NCBI RefSeq assembly: GCF_025665335.1
Contig: NZ_CP106869.1
Coordinates: 4,056,501-4,120,500 of the forward strand
Direction of reading: 5' to 3'
From: Xanthomonas sp. AM6
Lineage (GTDB): Bacteria; Pseudomonadota; Gammaproteobacteria; Xanthomonadales; Xanthomonadaceae
DNA length: 64,000 nucleotides
Part shown: positions 1-8,291 of the stretch, in pieces
How positions within the stretch are numbered: position 1 is the first letter of the stretch
Layout: every line of letters begins with the position of its first letter
The notes under the pieces: generated by a model
The model's database searches: none
Seen by the model: only the letters and a program-made list of their open reading frames with translations
Told to the model about the DNA's origin: nothing
Made by a program: the position numbers and the translations under genes

Positions 1-289
1 TGCCTTCGCTGACGTCGATGATGCCGCTGACCTTGATGATGCGGCCGTTGCTGCCGACGCTGGCCTTCAGCGCGGCCTTCAGCTGCGCGGCGGTGCTGAC
101 GCTGTAGACGTTGGCGGCCGCGGCCTTGGAGCCGCCCTTGGTGCCGCCGTTCTGCGTCGCCCAGCCGGTGCTGGCGACGTCCAGGCTGGCGTCGGCGCAG
201 GCGCTGCCGGCCGCGCCCGCCAGACAGACCGCAAGCGCAATCGCGTGGGCGCGCGTGCGCGGGGATGCAATGAGTGACTGTGTCTTCAT
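1..289 (-). CDS. Pectate lyase, family PL1 (N-terminal part only)
   Basis: The gene runs off the left edge, so only about the first 96 residues are visible. The ATG at 289 follows a GAGG/AGG stretch and begins a signal peptide with a hydrophobic core ([16 protein letters not shown]), consistent with export for type II secretion. The mature start reads [20 protein letters not shown] and continues to [17 protein letters not shown], which matches the N-terminus of secreted Xanthomonas/Erwinia pectate lyases. Those enzymes cleave polygalacturonate by beta-elimination and help macerate plant tissue. The Ca-binding and catalytic residues lie outside the window, so activity cannot be judged. The family call is from recognition of the start only. 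Confidence 0.8.
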   Translation of the reverse strand, partial: MKTQSLIASPRTRAHAIALAVCLAGAAGSACADASLDVASTGWATQNGGTKGGSKAAAANVYSVSTAAQLKAALKASVGSNGRIIKVSGIIDVSEG

Positions 290-853
290 CCTGGAACCTC
301 GTAGGCATGGGTGGAGCGGTCGCACGCAGCGCGGAAAACGCAAGCGGCGCGAGCGCATTCGCTGTCCCTTCGGACAATTGCGCACCAGTCCATCGAACGG
401 GGCAGCGCCGAAGAGGCGCGCACTGTAGGCAGCGCGTTCGGCTTGGGAAGAGACAAATGCAGCGCGCGGGGATCCAACGCTGCGATATGTGGAAGGCATC
501 TAGCAAAAACGCGGGTGCGACGCGGCGCGCTCACCCGCTCCCGCTGCGGGACAACAACGCTGTCCCGGCGACACGTGGCGACATTGCGCAGAACCCGCGA
601 TGCGTTGCGGAGCGACGGAAAAAGTGCAATGACCGGGAGCGGCACCTGGGCGGGTTCTGCGCCCGGATTGTCGATCGCAGCGGGCGACACCGGTACAGCG
701 CGTCGCGACTGAAGTCGCTCCCACAACATTTCGGAGTCGGCAACATCTGCGTCGAAATGCTTTGGCGATCGGGAAAAAAGGCCGGAGGCGGACGCGGCAC
801 GCAACGCACTTGCGATACGCCCAACGGCGCCGGCAGCGGCACGCCGTCGCGCG
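290..853. other. Intergenic region between pectate lyase and rimI
   Basis: No convincing gene lies here. The open frames are short-lived GC-rich readings without family signatures. The stretch next to 290 must hold the pectate lyase promoter on the minus strand, but I see no clear -35/-10 pair and no PIP-box arrangement. Around 702-726 sits half of the family-typical REP element (it reads GTCGCGACTGAAGTCGCTCC). The matching inverted half is not obvious nearby. Confidence 0.6.
702..726. repeat. Single REP-like repeat arm
   Basis: The sequence GTCGCGACTGAAGTCGCTCC followed by CACAA resembles the arm of the large inverted repeat at 55148-55219 (core GCGGCTGAAGCCGCTCC) with a few changes. Such elements are scattered between genes in Xanthomonas and Stenotrophomonas. 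Only one arm is recognisable here, so it is probably a decayed or solitary copy. Confidence 0.5.
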
Positions 854-1342
854 TTACGACATGCCTTCGAAGAACAGCTCGATGGCCATCACCAGCGCGT
901 CCTCGCGCCCGTTCGCCGCCGGGTAGTAGCGCGGACGGCGGCCGATCTCGTTGAAACCTTCGCTGTGGTACAGCGCGATCGCGTTGGGATTGGACGGGCG
1001 CACTTCCAGGAACACGCGGCGCGCGCCCAGGTCCGCGCCGTACTTGATCAGCGCGCGCAGCAGCAGGCGCCCGTAGCCGCGCGACTGCCGTTCCGGCGCG
1101 ACGCAGACGTTGAGGATGTGCGCCTCGTCGGCCGCCACGCTGATCACCCCGTAGCCGACAATCTGGCCCTGCTCCAGCAGCACCCAGCCCGGGTAGCCGG
1201 CCTGCAGGCAGTCGCGGAAGATGCCGCGCGTCCACGGGAACGGATAGGCGCGGCGCTCGATCTCCATCACCGTGTCGAGATCGGTCTCGCGCAACGCGCG
1301 CAGCGTCGCCCCTGGCGCGGATGCCGTGCCCAGCGCGCTCAT
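854..1342 (-). CDS. rimI: Ribosomal-protein-alanine N-acetyltransferase RimI
   Basis: This 162-residue GNAT protein is expected to transfer acetyl from acetyl-CoA to the N-terminal alanine of ribosomal protein S18. The opening TLRALRETDLDTVMEIERRA and PFPWTRGIFRDCL are typical of RimI. The CoA-binding P-loop is visible as RQSRGYGR, and the acceptor helix ends with NAIALYHSEGFNEIGRRPRY, also a RimI hallmark. I chose the ATG at 1342 because it overlaps the stop of the upstream holD-like gene in an ATGA arrangement, implying translational coupling. An in-frame ATG at 1381 would lie inside that gene. rimI also follows holD in Escherichia coli. Confidence 0.9.
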   Translation of the reverse strand: MSALGTASAPGATLRALRETDLDTVMEIERRAYPFPWTRGIFRDCLQAGYPGWVLLEQGQIVGYGVISVAADEAHILNVCVAPERQSRGYGRLLLRALIKYGADLGARRVFLEVRPSNPNAIALYHSEGFNEIGRRPRYYPAANGREDALVMAIELFFEGMS

Positions 1343-1830
1343 CGCGGCGCCTGCCTGCGCAGCGCGCGCAGCTGCGGCCACAGCGCGCGCTTGGCGGCGG
1401 CGTTGCCGCGCAACTCGGCCAGCGGCCAGGTCGCCATCAGCGTCTGCGTGGCCGGATCGTTGGGGTTGCGCCCGGAAGCGCGCAGCAAGGCGATCTGCAG
1501 CCGGTCGGGCAGGCGCAGGCCGGCGCGCCGCGCAGCCGGCACGGGCGCGCCGCGATGCGGTTCGGCAACGTCGGCCGGCGCGGCCGGCGCGCGCGCCCGC
1601 GGCGGCGGCGACACCGGCGCGGGCGTCGGTGATGGCGCGGATGCGCGCGCATGGACCGGCGCCGCGCGCTCGGCCGGCGCCGGCGCCATGCCGGCGGCGT
1701 CATCGCGCGCCTCGGGCACTGGCGCCTGCGCGACCACCGCATCGGCATCCACGCCCACGTAGAGCGTATGTCCCAACGCCTGCAGCCAACCGTGCTGCTC
1801 GGCCGACCACAATGGCGCGTCGTTGGCCAT
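1339..1830 (-). CDS. holD: HolD-like protein (putative DNA polymerase III psi subunit)
   Basis: This protein of 163 residues has a variable Ala/Pro-rich middle (about residues 35-85). Its conserved ends resemble psi of DNA polymerase III: an N-terminal GWLQALGHTLYVG segment, and a C-terminal LAELRGNAAAKRALWPQL that resembles the LRANPTARAALWQQ helix I recall from E. coli HolD. Psi links the clamp-loader chi subunit and the clamp loader, and helps contact SSB. The genomic neighbour rimI, overlapping by ATGA, is the same as in E. coli. The start could be ATG 1830 or the GTG at 1842 that overlaps the pssA stop; I used the ATG, which has GAGCGAGG just upstream. The call rests on short motifs and context. 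Confidence 0.6.
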   Translation of the reverse strand: MANDAPLWSAEQHGWLQALGHTLYVGVDADAVVAQAPVPEARDDAAGMAPAPAERAAPVHARASAPSPTPAPVSPPPRARAPAAPADVAEPHRGAPVPAARRAGLRLPDRLQIALLRASGRNPNDPATQTLMATWPLAELRGNAAAKRALWPQLRALRRQAPR

Positions 1831-1838
1831 CGCCTCGC

Positions 1839-2612
1839 TCACGTCGCGTCCGGCAGCTTGCGCCAGCGCCGCCACAGCCAGTAGCAGGGGCCGGACAGGG
1901 CGTACAGCACGCCGATCGCCAGCAGCGCGCGCGCCAGGTCGATGACCAGCACCGCGATCACGATGGGCGCCAGCACCAGCATCAGGAACGGCACCCGGTC
2001 GGCGCGCGGGCCCTTCTCGCCGCCCTTGAAGCTCCAGAAGCGGATGCGGCTGACCATCAGCAGCGCCGCGGCCACGGTCAGGCCCAGCGCCACGTAGCGC
2101 AGCTGCTCGCCGTCCCAGCCGAGGTTGCCGTCGGCAAACGCCCACACGAAGGCCATCATCAACCCGGCCGCGGCCGGGCTGGCCAGGCCGACGAACCAGC
2201 GCTTGTCGACGGTGCCGACCTGGGTGTTGAAGCGCGCCAGGCGCAGCGCGGCGCAGGCCGCGTACAGGAACGCCACCGACCAGCCGACCCGGCCCATCAC
2301 GCTGCCGTCGAACTTCAGCGCCGACAGCGACCAGTGGTACATCACCAGCGCCGGCGCCATGCCGAAGCTGACCAGGTCGGCCAGCGAGTCGTACTGCACG
2401 CCGAATTCGCTGCTGGTGCCGGTCAGCCGCGCCACCCGCCCGTCCAGCCCGTCCATCACCGCGGCGACGAACACCGCCACGCTGGCGTGCACGAACTGGC
2501 CGTTGGCCGCGGCGATGATGGCGTAGAAGCCGGAGAACAGGCCGGCGGTGGTGAACAGGTTCGGCAGCAGGTAGATGGTGCGCGAACGGGGGGGCGGGCG
2601 GGATGGGTCCAT
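1839..2612 (-). CDS. pssA: CDP-diacylglycerol--serine O-phosphatidyltransferase
   Basis: This integral inner-membrane enzyme of 257 residues condenses CDP-diacylglycerol with L-serine to give phosphatidylserine, the precursor of phosphatidylethanolamine. The CDP-alcohol phosphatidyltransferase signature D-G-x2-(A/G)-R-x8-G-x3-D-x3-D is present as MDGLDGRVARLTGTSSEFGV followed by QYDSLAD, around residues 53-78. Several hydrophobic helices flank it, starting with NLFTTAGLFSGFYAIIAAAN. The length fits the Bacillus-type (membrane, class II) PssA rather than the peripheral E. coli enzyme. Its stop abuts the start of the holD-like gene, so the three genes pssA-holD-rimI are probably cotranscribed. 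Confidence 0.92.
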   Translation of the reverse strand: MDPSRPPPRSRTIYLLPNLFTTAGLFSGFYAIIAAANGQFVHASVAVFVAAVMDGLDGRVARLTGTSSEFGVQYDSLADLVSFGMAPALVMYHWSLSALKFDGSVMGRVGWSVAFLYAACAALRLARFNTQVGTVDKRWFVGLASPAAAGLMMAFVWAFADGNLGWDGEQLRYVALGLTVAAALLMVSRIRFWSFKGGEKGPRADRVPFLMLVLAPIVIAVLVIDLARALLAIGVLYALSGPCYWLWRRWRKLPDAT

Positions 2613-2687
2613 CCGGGCAGTTTAATCGACTTGCCAGGCCCGTCGGCGGGTGCTGCAATCGGCGCTCGCCCCGCCCCGGAGAACGTG

Positions 2688-3080
2688 ATGCGCGCCCTGC
2701 CCCGGCTTTGCTGCCTGTTCCTGCTCGCCGCCAGCGGCGTGGCCGGCGCCGCCACCCTGTACCAATGGAAGGATGCGCAGGGCGTCACCCACTATTCGCA
2801 GAGCCCGCCGCCGGGCGGCAAGTACCAGGCGCGGCGGGTCGACAGCCACGGCGGCGCCCCGGCCGAGGCCACCGAGGTCGCCGCGCCGGCCGAGAACGCC
2901 AACTGCCTCAGCGCGCGCAGGAACCTGGACATCCTCGGCAAGCCGGGCAAGGTGATGACCGACCGCGACGGCGACGGCAAGCCCGATGCCGAACTGGACG
3001 ATGCCCAGCGCGAGGCGCAGAAGGGCCTGGCCGAGGCCGCGATCAAGGCCTATTGCGCAGCGCCCGCCGCCGCCGAGTGA
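2688..3080 (+). CDS. DUF4124-domain secreted protein
   Basis: This exported protein of 130 residues is divergent from pssA. A signal peptide ([20 protein letters not shown]) is followed by the DUF4124 signature [20 protein letters not shown] at about residues 22-42, a small beta-rich domain common in periplasmic proteins of Gammaproteobacteria. The remainder has two Cys (NCLSARRN and KAYCAA) that could pair, and an acidic [15 protein letters not shown] stretch that looks like a calcium-loop motif but is short. The ATG at 2688 follows CGGAGAACGTG, giving a reasonable ribosome site. The function is unknown. Confidence 0.8.
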   Translation: MRALPRLCCLFLLAASGVAGAATLYQWKDAQGVTHYSQSPPPGGKYQARRVDSHGGAPAEATEVAAPAENANCLSARRNLDILGKPGKVMTDRDGDGKPDAELDDAQREAQKGLAEAAIKAYCAAPAAAE

Positions 3081-3180
3081 GCGCGCGCGGCCGGCGCGGA
3101 CGCGGCGCCGGCCGCCGCGCATCCCCGCAGCGCCGGCAATGACTGGCAAAATGGGCGCCCGCCGTCCACGAAGCCCCTCG

Positions 3181-4875
3181 ATGCGCCTTTCCCAGTTCCA
3201 CCTGCACACCACCAAGGAAACCCCGGCCGACGCCGAACTGGTCAGCCATCGGCTGATGCTGCGCGCCGGCATGATCCGCAAGCTCGCCTCCGGCCTGTAC
3301 ACCTGGTCGCCGCTGGGCCTGCGCGTGCTGCGCAAGGTGGAGGCGGTGGTGCGCGAGGAAATGAACCGCGCCGGCGCGGTGGAAGTGTTGTTCCCGACCA
3401 TCCAGCCGCGCGAGCTGTGGGAAGCCACCGGGCGCTGGAAGAAGTTCGGCGGCCTGATGCTGCGGATGAAGGACCGCAAGGACCAGGAATACTGCTACAG
3501 CCCCACCGCCGAGGAGGCCGCCGCCGATTTCGCGCGCCAGGAGCTGAGCAGCTACAAGCAGCTGCCGGTCAACTTCTACCAGATCCAGACCAAGTTCCGC
3601 GACGAGATCCGCCCGCGCTTCGGGGTGATGCGCGCGCGCGAGTTCCTGATGAAGGACGCCTATTCGTTCCACGTCAGCGACGAGGACCTGGCCCGCGAAT
3701 ACGAGAACATGAAGGCCGCCTACAGCCGGATCTTCACCCGCCTGGGCCTGCAGTTCCGCGCGGTGCAGGCCGATTCCGGCGACATCGGCGGCGACGCCTC
3801 GCAGGAATTCCACGTGCTGGCCGAGTCCGGCGAGGATTCGCTGGCGTTCTCCACCGGCTCGGACTACGCGGCCAACGTCGAGACCGCGGTCGCCGCCGAC
3901 CCGGCGCCGCGTGCGGCTGCGCAGGAAGAGCTGCGCAAGGTCGCCACGCCGACCCAGAAGACCTGCGAGGCCGTGGCGCAGCTGCTCGGCATCGCGCTGC
4001 AGCGCACGGTCAAGTCGGTCGCGGTGATGGCCGGCGAGACGTTCGTGCTGGCGCTGGTGCGCGGCGACCACGCGGTGAACGAGATCAAGCTGGGCAAGGT
4101 CGCCGGCCTGGCCGGCTACCGCATGGCCAACGAAGCCGAGATCCGTGCCCACCTCGGCAGCGAACCGGGCTTCCTCGGACCGCTCGGTCCGCGCCAGCCG
4201 ATCCGCGTGGTCGCCGACCGGGACGTGGCGGCGATGGCCGATTTCGTGGTCGGCGCCAACGAGGCCGGCTTCCACCTGGCCGGGGTCAACTGGGGCCGCG
4301 ACCTGCCCGAGCCGGACGCCGTCGCCGACCTGCGCAACGTGGTCGAAGGCGAACGCGCGCACGACGGCGGCGAAATCCGCCTGGCGCGCGGCATCGAGGT
4401 CGGCCACGTGTTCCAGCTCGGGCGCCAGTATGCGCAGGCGCTGGACGCCACCGTGCTGGACGAGCACGGCAAGACCGTGGCGATGGCGATGGGCTGCTAC
4501 GGCATCGGCATTTCGCGCATCGTCGCCGCGGCGATCGAGCAGAACCACGACGAGGCCGGCATCCGCTGGCCGCAGCCGATGGCGCCGTGGTCGGTGGCGG
4601 TGTGCGTGATCAATCCCAAGCGCGACCCGGCGATCGACGCGGCCGGCGAGGCGCTGCTGGCCGAGCTGCAGCAGGCCGGCCTGGACGCGGTGCTCGACGA
4701 TCGCGGCCTGCGCGCCGGCGCGATGTTCGCCGATATCGAACTGATCGGCATTCCGCACCGCGTGGTGGTCTCCGAGCGCGGGTTGGCGGCCGGCACCTTC
4801 GAGTACCGCGCGCGCAGCGGCGGCGAGGCCGAAAGCCTGGACCGCGCCGCATTGCTGGCGCGCCTGCAGGGTTAA
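3181..4875 (+). CDS. proS: Prolyl-tRNA synthetase (bacterial ProS with editing domain)
   Basis: This class II aminoacyl-tRNA synthetase of 564 residues (E. coli 572) charges tRNA-Pro. Recognisable parts are the start [20 protein letters not shown], motif 1 with [20 protein letters not shown], motif 2 around [20 protein letters not shown], and motif 3 with [19 protein letters not shown]. Between motifs 2 and 3 (about residues 225-390) is the YbaK-like insertion that hydrolyses Ala-tRNA-Pro (for example [20 protein letters not shown]). The C-terminal anticodon-binding domain is complete. The ATG at 3181 was chosen because it matches the usual N-terminus; the in-frame extension upstream is Arg-rich noise. 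A strong terminator follows. Confidence 0.96.
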   Translation: MRLSQFHLHTTKETPADAELVSHRLMLRAGMIRKLASGLYTWSPLGLRVLRKVEAVVREEMNRAGAVEVLFPTIQPRELWEATGRWKKFGGLMLRMKDRKDQEYCYSPTAEEAAADFARQELSSYKQLPVNFYQIQTKFRDEIRPRFGVMRAREFLMKDAYSFHVSDEDLAREYENMKAAYSRIFTRLGLQFRAVQADSGDIGGDASQEFHVLAESGEDSLAFSTGSDYAANVETAVAADPAPRAAAQEELRKVATPTQKTCEAVAQLLGIALQRTVKSVAVMAGETFVLALVRGDHAVNEIKLGKVAGLAGYRMANEAEIRAHLGSEPGFLGPLGPRQPIRVVADRDVAAMADFVVGANEAGFHLAGVNWGRDLPEPDAVADLRNVVEGERAHDGGEIRLARGIEVGHVFQLGRQYAQALDATVLDEHGKTVAMAMGCYGIGISRIVAAAIEQNHDEAGIRWPQPMAPWSVAVCVINPKRDPAIDAAGEALLAELQQAGLDAVLDDRGLRAGAMFADIELIGIPHRVVVSERGLAAGTFEYRARSGGEAESLDRAALLARLQG

Positions 4876-4880
4876 TCGGA

Positions 4881-4912
4881 AAGGCCGGGAATATATCCCG
4901 GCCTTTTTTTTT
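4881..4912 (+). terminator. Rho-independent terminator after proS
   Basis: A perfect 10-bp stem (AAGGCCGGGA / TCCCGGCCTT) with a five-base ATATA loop runs straight into a run of T. It begins six bases after the proS stop codon, so it ends that transcript before the H-NS-like gene. Confidence 0.93.
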
Positions 4913-4993
4913 GCGCGGCCTTCGTTACGACACCGCTTGCACATTTGCCGCGGCAATATGCCCTGGCGGAACGCGACGGCATGCCGGTTTTAT

Positions 4994-5021
4994 TTGACAA
5001 GCGGAATCCGGCGCGTATAAG
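4994..5021 (+). promoter_or_regulatory. Sigma-70-type promoter P1 of the H-NS-like gene
   Basis: TTGACA at 4994-4999 is a perfect -35 element, separated by 16 bases from TATAAG at 5016-5021, five of six to the -10 consensus. It lies in an unusually A/T-rich patch for this genome, which is also the type of DNA H-NS proteins bind, so autoregulation is possible. Transcripts from here would carry a leader of roughly 130 bases. Confidence 0.7.
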
Positions 5022-5072
5022 TGTCCCGCACGCCGATCCTGCGGCGGCCGCATATCGAAATAAGCGGAATAT

Positions 5073-5101
5073 TTGTCAATCCGATAAAGCGATATTATGA
5101 T
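5073..5101 (+). promoter_or_regulatory. Possible second promoter P2 of the H-NS-like gene
   Basis: TTGTCA at 5073-5078, a 17-base spacer and TATGAT at 5096-5101 form a second near-consensus pair about 55 bases before the start codon. Together with P1 it would give tandem promoters. It is predicted from sequence only. Confidence 0.55.
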
Positions 5102-5155
5102 TCCGCTCGAGCCAGGGAATGGCTGTATGCCCATCATCCATTTTCCGGAGTACAG

Positions 5156-5626
5156 ATGACCATCGATCTCAGCGGCCTGTCGGCCAAGCAGTTGGGCGCT
5201 CTTATCAAGACTGCCAAGAAACAACAGACCATCGTCGCCAAGCGCACGCCCATCGCGAAGGTCCGCACCCAGCTGGCACGCCTGGCCAAGACCCACGGCT
5301 ACAGCCTCGATGAAGTCCTCGGTGGCGCCGCTCCGGCCAAGCGCGGCCGCAAGGCCGCCGGCAAGCCGGGCCCGAAGCCGGGCCGCAAGCTGGGCAAGGT
5401 CCCGCCGAAATACCGCAATCCGGCCAATGCGGCGGAAACCTGGACCGGCCGCGGCAAGCAGCCGCGCTGGCTGGCCGAGCAGGTGAGCAAGGGCAAGAAG
5501 GTCGAAGACTTCCTGATCGCGGCACCGGCCAAGTCCGCGGCCCCGGCCCCGGCAAAGAAGACCGCCAAGAAGGCGGCCAAGAAAGTCGCCAAGAAAGCCA
5601 GCAAGTCCGCCGCATCGAAAAACTGA
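5156..5626 (+). CDS. H-NS-family nucleoid protein with lysine/alanine-rich tail
   Basis: This DNA-binding protein of 156 residues comprises an N-terminal helical oligomerisation region (residues 1-55), a basic linker (61-80, with AKRGRKAAGKPGPKPGRK), the H-NS C-terminal DNA-binding core (84-120) with YRNPANAAETWTGRGKQPRW, and a tail of repeated AKK units (130-156). The core carries the GRG minor-groove hook of H-NS/MvaT-type xenogeneic silencers. The tail resembles histone H1 or AlgP-type tails and is not part of enteric H-NS. ATG 5156 has GGAG five bases upstream. Xanthomonads carry several such paralogues (XrvA is one), so I do not assign a symbol. It probably silences A/T-rich DNA such as the LPS island in this window; that target is inference. 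Confidence 0.9.
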   Translation: MTIDLSGLSAKQLGALIKTAKKQQTIVAKRTPIAKVRTQLARLAKTHGYSLDEVLGGAAPAKRGRKAAGKPGPKPGRKLGKVPPKYRNPANAAETWTGRGKQPRWLAEQVSKGKKVEDFLIAAPAKSAAPAPAKKTAKKAAKKVAKKASKSAASKN

Positions 5627-5652
5627 TCCGTCGATTGGCGGATATTCGAAAG

Positions 5653-5676
5653 ACGCCGGCGCGAGCCGGCGTTTTT
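5653..5676 (+). terminator. Rho-independent terminator after the H-NS-like gene
   Basis: An 8-bp perfect stem (ACGCCGGC / GCCGGCGT) with a GCGA loop is followed by a T run, 27 bases after the stop codon. The opposing gene ends just beyond it. Confidence 0.88.
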
Positions 5677-5696
5677 CATGCGCGCCGCGGCGGCCG

Positions 5697-6956
5697 CTAG
5701 AGATTCTTCCGCGCCGGCACCAGCAGGTTGCCGAACAGCAGGCCGGCGACCAGCGCCATCACGATATTGGTCACCGCCAGCAGCGCCGACTGCCCGCCGG
5801 GCACGTCGTGCTGCTGCACCAGGGTCAGCAGGCCGCGCAGGCTGGCGCTGCCCGGCACCAGCATGATGATGCCGGGCAATCGGATCAACGCGCCCGGGCG
5901 GTGCACCAGCCGGCCGAACAGGTTGCCGGCCGCGGTCAGCGACATCGCCGACAGGAAGATGCCGACCGGGCTGCCCCAGGCCTCGCCGGCCACGCGCGCG
6001 ATCACGTAGCCGGCCACCGAGGCCGCCATCACCCACGGATAATCGCGGCCGCTGGCCTTGAACAGCAGCGCGAAGGCATACGCGGCGACCGGCAGCGAGG
6101 CCCATTCCACCCAGTCCGCCTGCGGCCGCGACGCGTGCACCATCGGCTCCAGGCCCAGCAGCTGCGCCAGGGTCACCGCGATCACCGCGCCCACGGTCAG
6201 CTTCAGGATCGTGGTCACCGCGCCGGCGAAGCGCGCCGTGCCGGAGACCCAGTGCTGGCTGGTCAGTTCGTTGACCGCGTTGGTCAGCGCCATACCCGGC
6301 AGCAGCACCACCAGCGAGGCGATGATCACCGAATTGAGGTTCAGCGGCGCCACGCTGGTCGCCACCAGCGCGGCGACCACGCCGGCCAGCAGCGCCGCCA
6401 GCGCCTCGTTGGCCTCCTTGGCCGCCGGACGCTTGTCGGTGAACTGGGTCAGCGCGCCGATCAGCAGGCCGATCGCGGTGGCGGTGGCGATATCCAGCCA
6501 CGGCAACCGCCACAGCCCGGCCACGCCGGTCGCGGCCAGGCCGAAGCCGAGGATCTGCATCGCCTTCCAGCGCCGCCCCGGCGGGCGGTCCAGCTGGCGC
6601 AGCGCGGTGTGTCCCTGGGCCACGCTCATGCGCCCGCTGGCGACGTCGTCGGCGATGCGATCGGCGACGCTGAGCTTGTGCAGGTCGTTGTCGCCCGGCG
6701 CCAGCCGCACCACGCGGGTGATGTCGCTGGAGCCGATCGCCTTGGTCGGGTCGCTGAAACTGAGGATCAGCCCGGTCGGGTTGGACCAGGGCTCGCAGTC
6801 CAGGTCCAGTTGCTGCGACAGCGCCACCACCGCCGCTTCCAGGCGCTGCGCGGTGGTGCCGTAGGTGTGCAGGCGGCCGGCGATCTCGGAGACGAAGGCG
6901 ATCCGCTGCGCATAGGTGGCGGCGGTGGACGGGCTGGCGGTAGGCGCGGCGGGCAT
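5697..6956 (-). CDS. ThrE-family threonine/serine exporter-like membrane protein
   Basis: This protein of 419 residues has the two-part ThrE architecture. The cytoplasmic N-terminal part (about 15-150) includes EIAGRLHTYGTTAQRLEAAV and VRLAPGDNDLHKLSVADRIA. It is followed by around ten hydrophobic segments in two sets, the second set corresponding to the ThrE_2 half. Corynebacterium ThrE exports threonine and serine by proton antiport. The glycine-rich LPGSASLRGLLTLVQQ near the end is typical. Many homologues have never been tested, so the substrate is uncertain. The single-chain form seen here keeps both halves fused. ATG 6956 was chosen as the first plausible start. Confidence 0.82.
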   Translation of the reverse strand: MPAAPTASPSTAATYAQRIAFVSEIAGRLHTYGTTAQRLEAAVVALSQQLDLDCEPWSNPTGLILSFSDPTKAIGSSDITRVVRLAPGDNDLHKLSVADRIADDVASGRMSVAQGHTALRQLDRPPGRRWKAMQILGFGLAATGVAGLWRLPWLDIATATAIGLLIGALTQFTDKRPAAKEANEALAALLAGVVAALVATSVAPLNLNSVIIASLVVLLPGMALTNAVNELTSQHWVSGTARFAGAVTTILKLTVGAVIAVTLAQLLGLEPMVHASRPQADWVEWASLPVAAYAFALLFKASGRDYPWVMAASVAGYVIARVAGEAWGSPVGIFLSAMSLTAAGNLFGRLVHRPGALIRLPGIIMLVPGSASLRGLLTLVQQHDVPGGQSALLAVTNIVMALVAGLLFGNLLVPARKNL

Positions 6957-7064
6957 GTCGGCTAGTATGGCGCGAACGCCGCGCGCAGCCACCTCCGTGG
7001 CGCGCGACGACGTTGCAATGCGGGCGAAACGGGTATGCTCGCGCCCGGACGCCCCGGACGCCCC

Positions 7065-8177
7065 ATGATCGAACCGCAACCGCCCACCCTCAGCCAGGAC
7101 GACCGAGACCCCTCGCGGGTGCGGCTGTCCGGCAGTTGGACGCTGGCCACTGCGCTGGCCTCGTCGGACGTGCTGCGCACGATGCCGTCGGGCACCACCG
7201 GCATCGACGCCAGCGGCATCGGCCAGCTGGATTCGGCCGGCGTGCTGCAGCTGATGCGCCATGCCACCCGCAACGGCATCGCCCACGAAGCGCTGCAGTT
7301 CCGCCACGACCACCAGGCGCTGGTCAGCACCATCGAGGACGTCGCCGACGACCGCCCCAAGCGCAAGCGCGACTACGGTTTCGCCGCGGCGCTGGAGCGG
7401 CTGGGCTACGCGGTGCACCGCAACGGCAAGGAGATCGTCGCGCTGGTCGGCTTCCTCGGCGAGACCCTGGTCAAGGTGCTGCGCCTGGTGCACGAACCGC
7501 GGCGCTTCCGCCTGACCTCGACCGTGCACCACATGGAGCAGGTCGGGCTGGACGCGGTGCCGCTGGTGGCGCTGCTGTCCTACCTGGTCGGCGCGGTGAT
7601 CGCGTTCCTGGGCTCGACCATCCTGCGCGACTTCGGCGCCGAGATCTACGTGGTGGAACTGGTCAGCATCGCCTTCCTGCGCGAATTCGCAGTGCTGCTG
7701 ACCGCGATCGTGCTGGCCGGGCGCACCGCCAGCGCGTTCACCGCGCAGATCGGCGCGATGAAGGCGCGCGAGGAAGTGGACGCGATCCAGACCCTGGGCC
7801 TGGACCCGATGGACCTGCTGGTGATCCCGCGGCTGGTGGCGCTGCTGGTGATGCTGCCGCTGCTGACCTTCGTGGCGATGATCGCCGGCCTGGCCGGCGG
7901 CGTCACCGTCGGCGCCTTCGACCTGGGCATCCCGCCGCAGATGTACCTGGCGCGCATGCACGAGACCATCCAGCTGCGGCACATGCTGGTAGGCCTGTCG
8001 AAGGCGCCGATCTTCGCGATCGTGATCGGCCTGATCGGCTGCCTGGAAGGCCTGCGCGTGGAAGGCACCGCGCAGTCGGTCGGCGAGCGCACCACCTCCA
8101 GCGTGGTGCAGACGATCTCGCTGGTGATCATCATCGACGCGGTCGCCGCGCTGTGGTTCATGAACGTGGGGTGGTGA
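7065..8177 (+). CDS. MlaE-family ABC permease fused to an N-terminal STAS domain
   Basis: This inner-membrane permease of an MCE (mammalian-cell-entry) lipid transporter has about 370 residues. Residues 1-100 form a STAS-like domain (VRLSGSWTLATAL, GIDASGIGQLDSAGVLQLM) of the kind that is a separate subunit (MlaB) in E. coli. The rest is the MlaE permease with its hallmark SIAFLREFAVLLTAIVLAGR and AQIGAMKAREEVDAIQTLG. Fusion of MlaB and MlaE is known in other bacteria. An alternative ATG at 7035 would add ten residues; neither start has a strong ribosome site. It heads a four-gene operon with an ATPase, an MCE protein and a lipoprotein. The transported lipid is probably phospholipid, by family analogy. 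Confidence 0.88.
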   Translation: MIEPQPPTLSQDDRDPSRVRLSGSWTLATALASSDVLRTMPSGTTGIDASGIGQLDSAGVLQLMRHATRNGIAHEALQFRHDHQALVSTIEDVADDRPKRKRDYGFAAALERLGYAVHRNGKEIVALVGFLGETLVKVLRLVHEPRRFRLTSTVHHMEQVGLDAVPLVALLSYLVGAVIAFLGSTILRDFGAEIYVVELVSIAFLREFAVLLTAIVLAGRTASAFTAQIGAMKAREEVDAIQTLGLDPMDLLVIPRLVALLVMLPLLTFVAMIAGLAGGVTVGAFDLGIPPQMYLARMHETIQLRHMLVGLSKAPIFAIVIGLIGCLEGLRVEGTAQSVGERTTSSVVQTISLVIIIDAVAALWFMNVGW

Positions 8178-8183
8178 TGGAGC

Positions 8184-8291
8184 CGGGATTGGAGAGTGGG
8201 AATTGGGGATTCGTCGACGCCGGGCGCCTTGCGCTGCCTGGTCGGGAGCCATTGCCTTGACCAATCCCGAATCCCCGATCCCGAATCCCGA
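8184..8291. repeat. GGGATT-type intergenic repeat copies
   Basis: Two copies of a Xanthomonas-typical intergenic repeat face each other. One at 8184-8213 reads GGGAATTGGGGATTC; the other at 8261-8291 reads in the opposite sense (GAATCCCCGATCCCGAATCC). They separate the permease and ATPase genes of the MCE operon, and the second copy is read through as codons of the ATPase start. Confidence 0.65.

Noticed and set aside
290-853. Plant-inducible-promoter (PIP) box upstream of the pectate lyase gene
   Set aside because: CGAA/TTCG units occur, but not with the required 15-base spacing and orientation.
3043-4956. Minus-strand open frame of about 637 codons opposite proS
   Set aside because: Antisense to proS, with no family signature and a composition typical of shadow frames.
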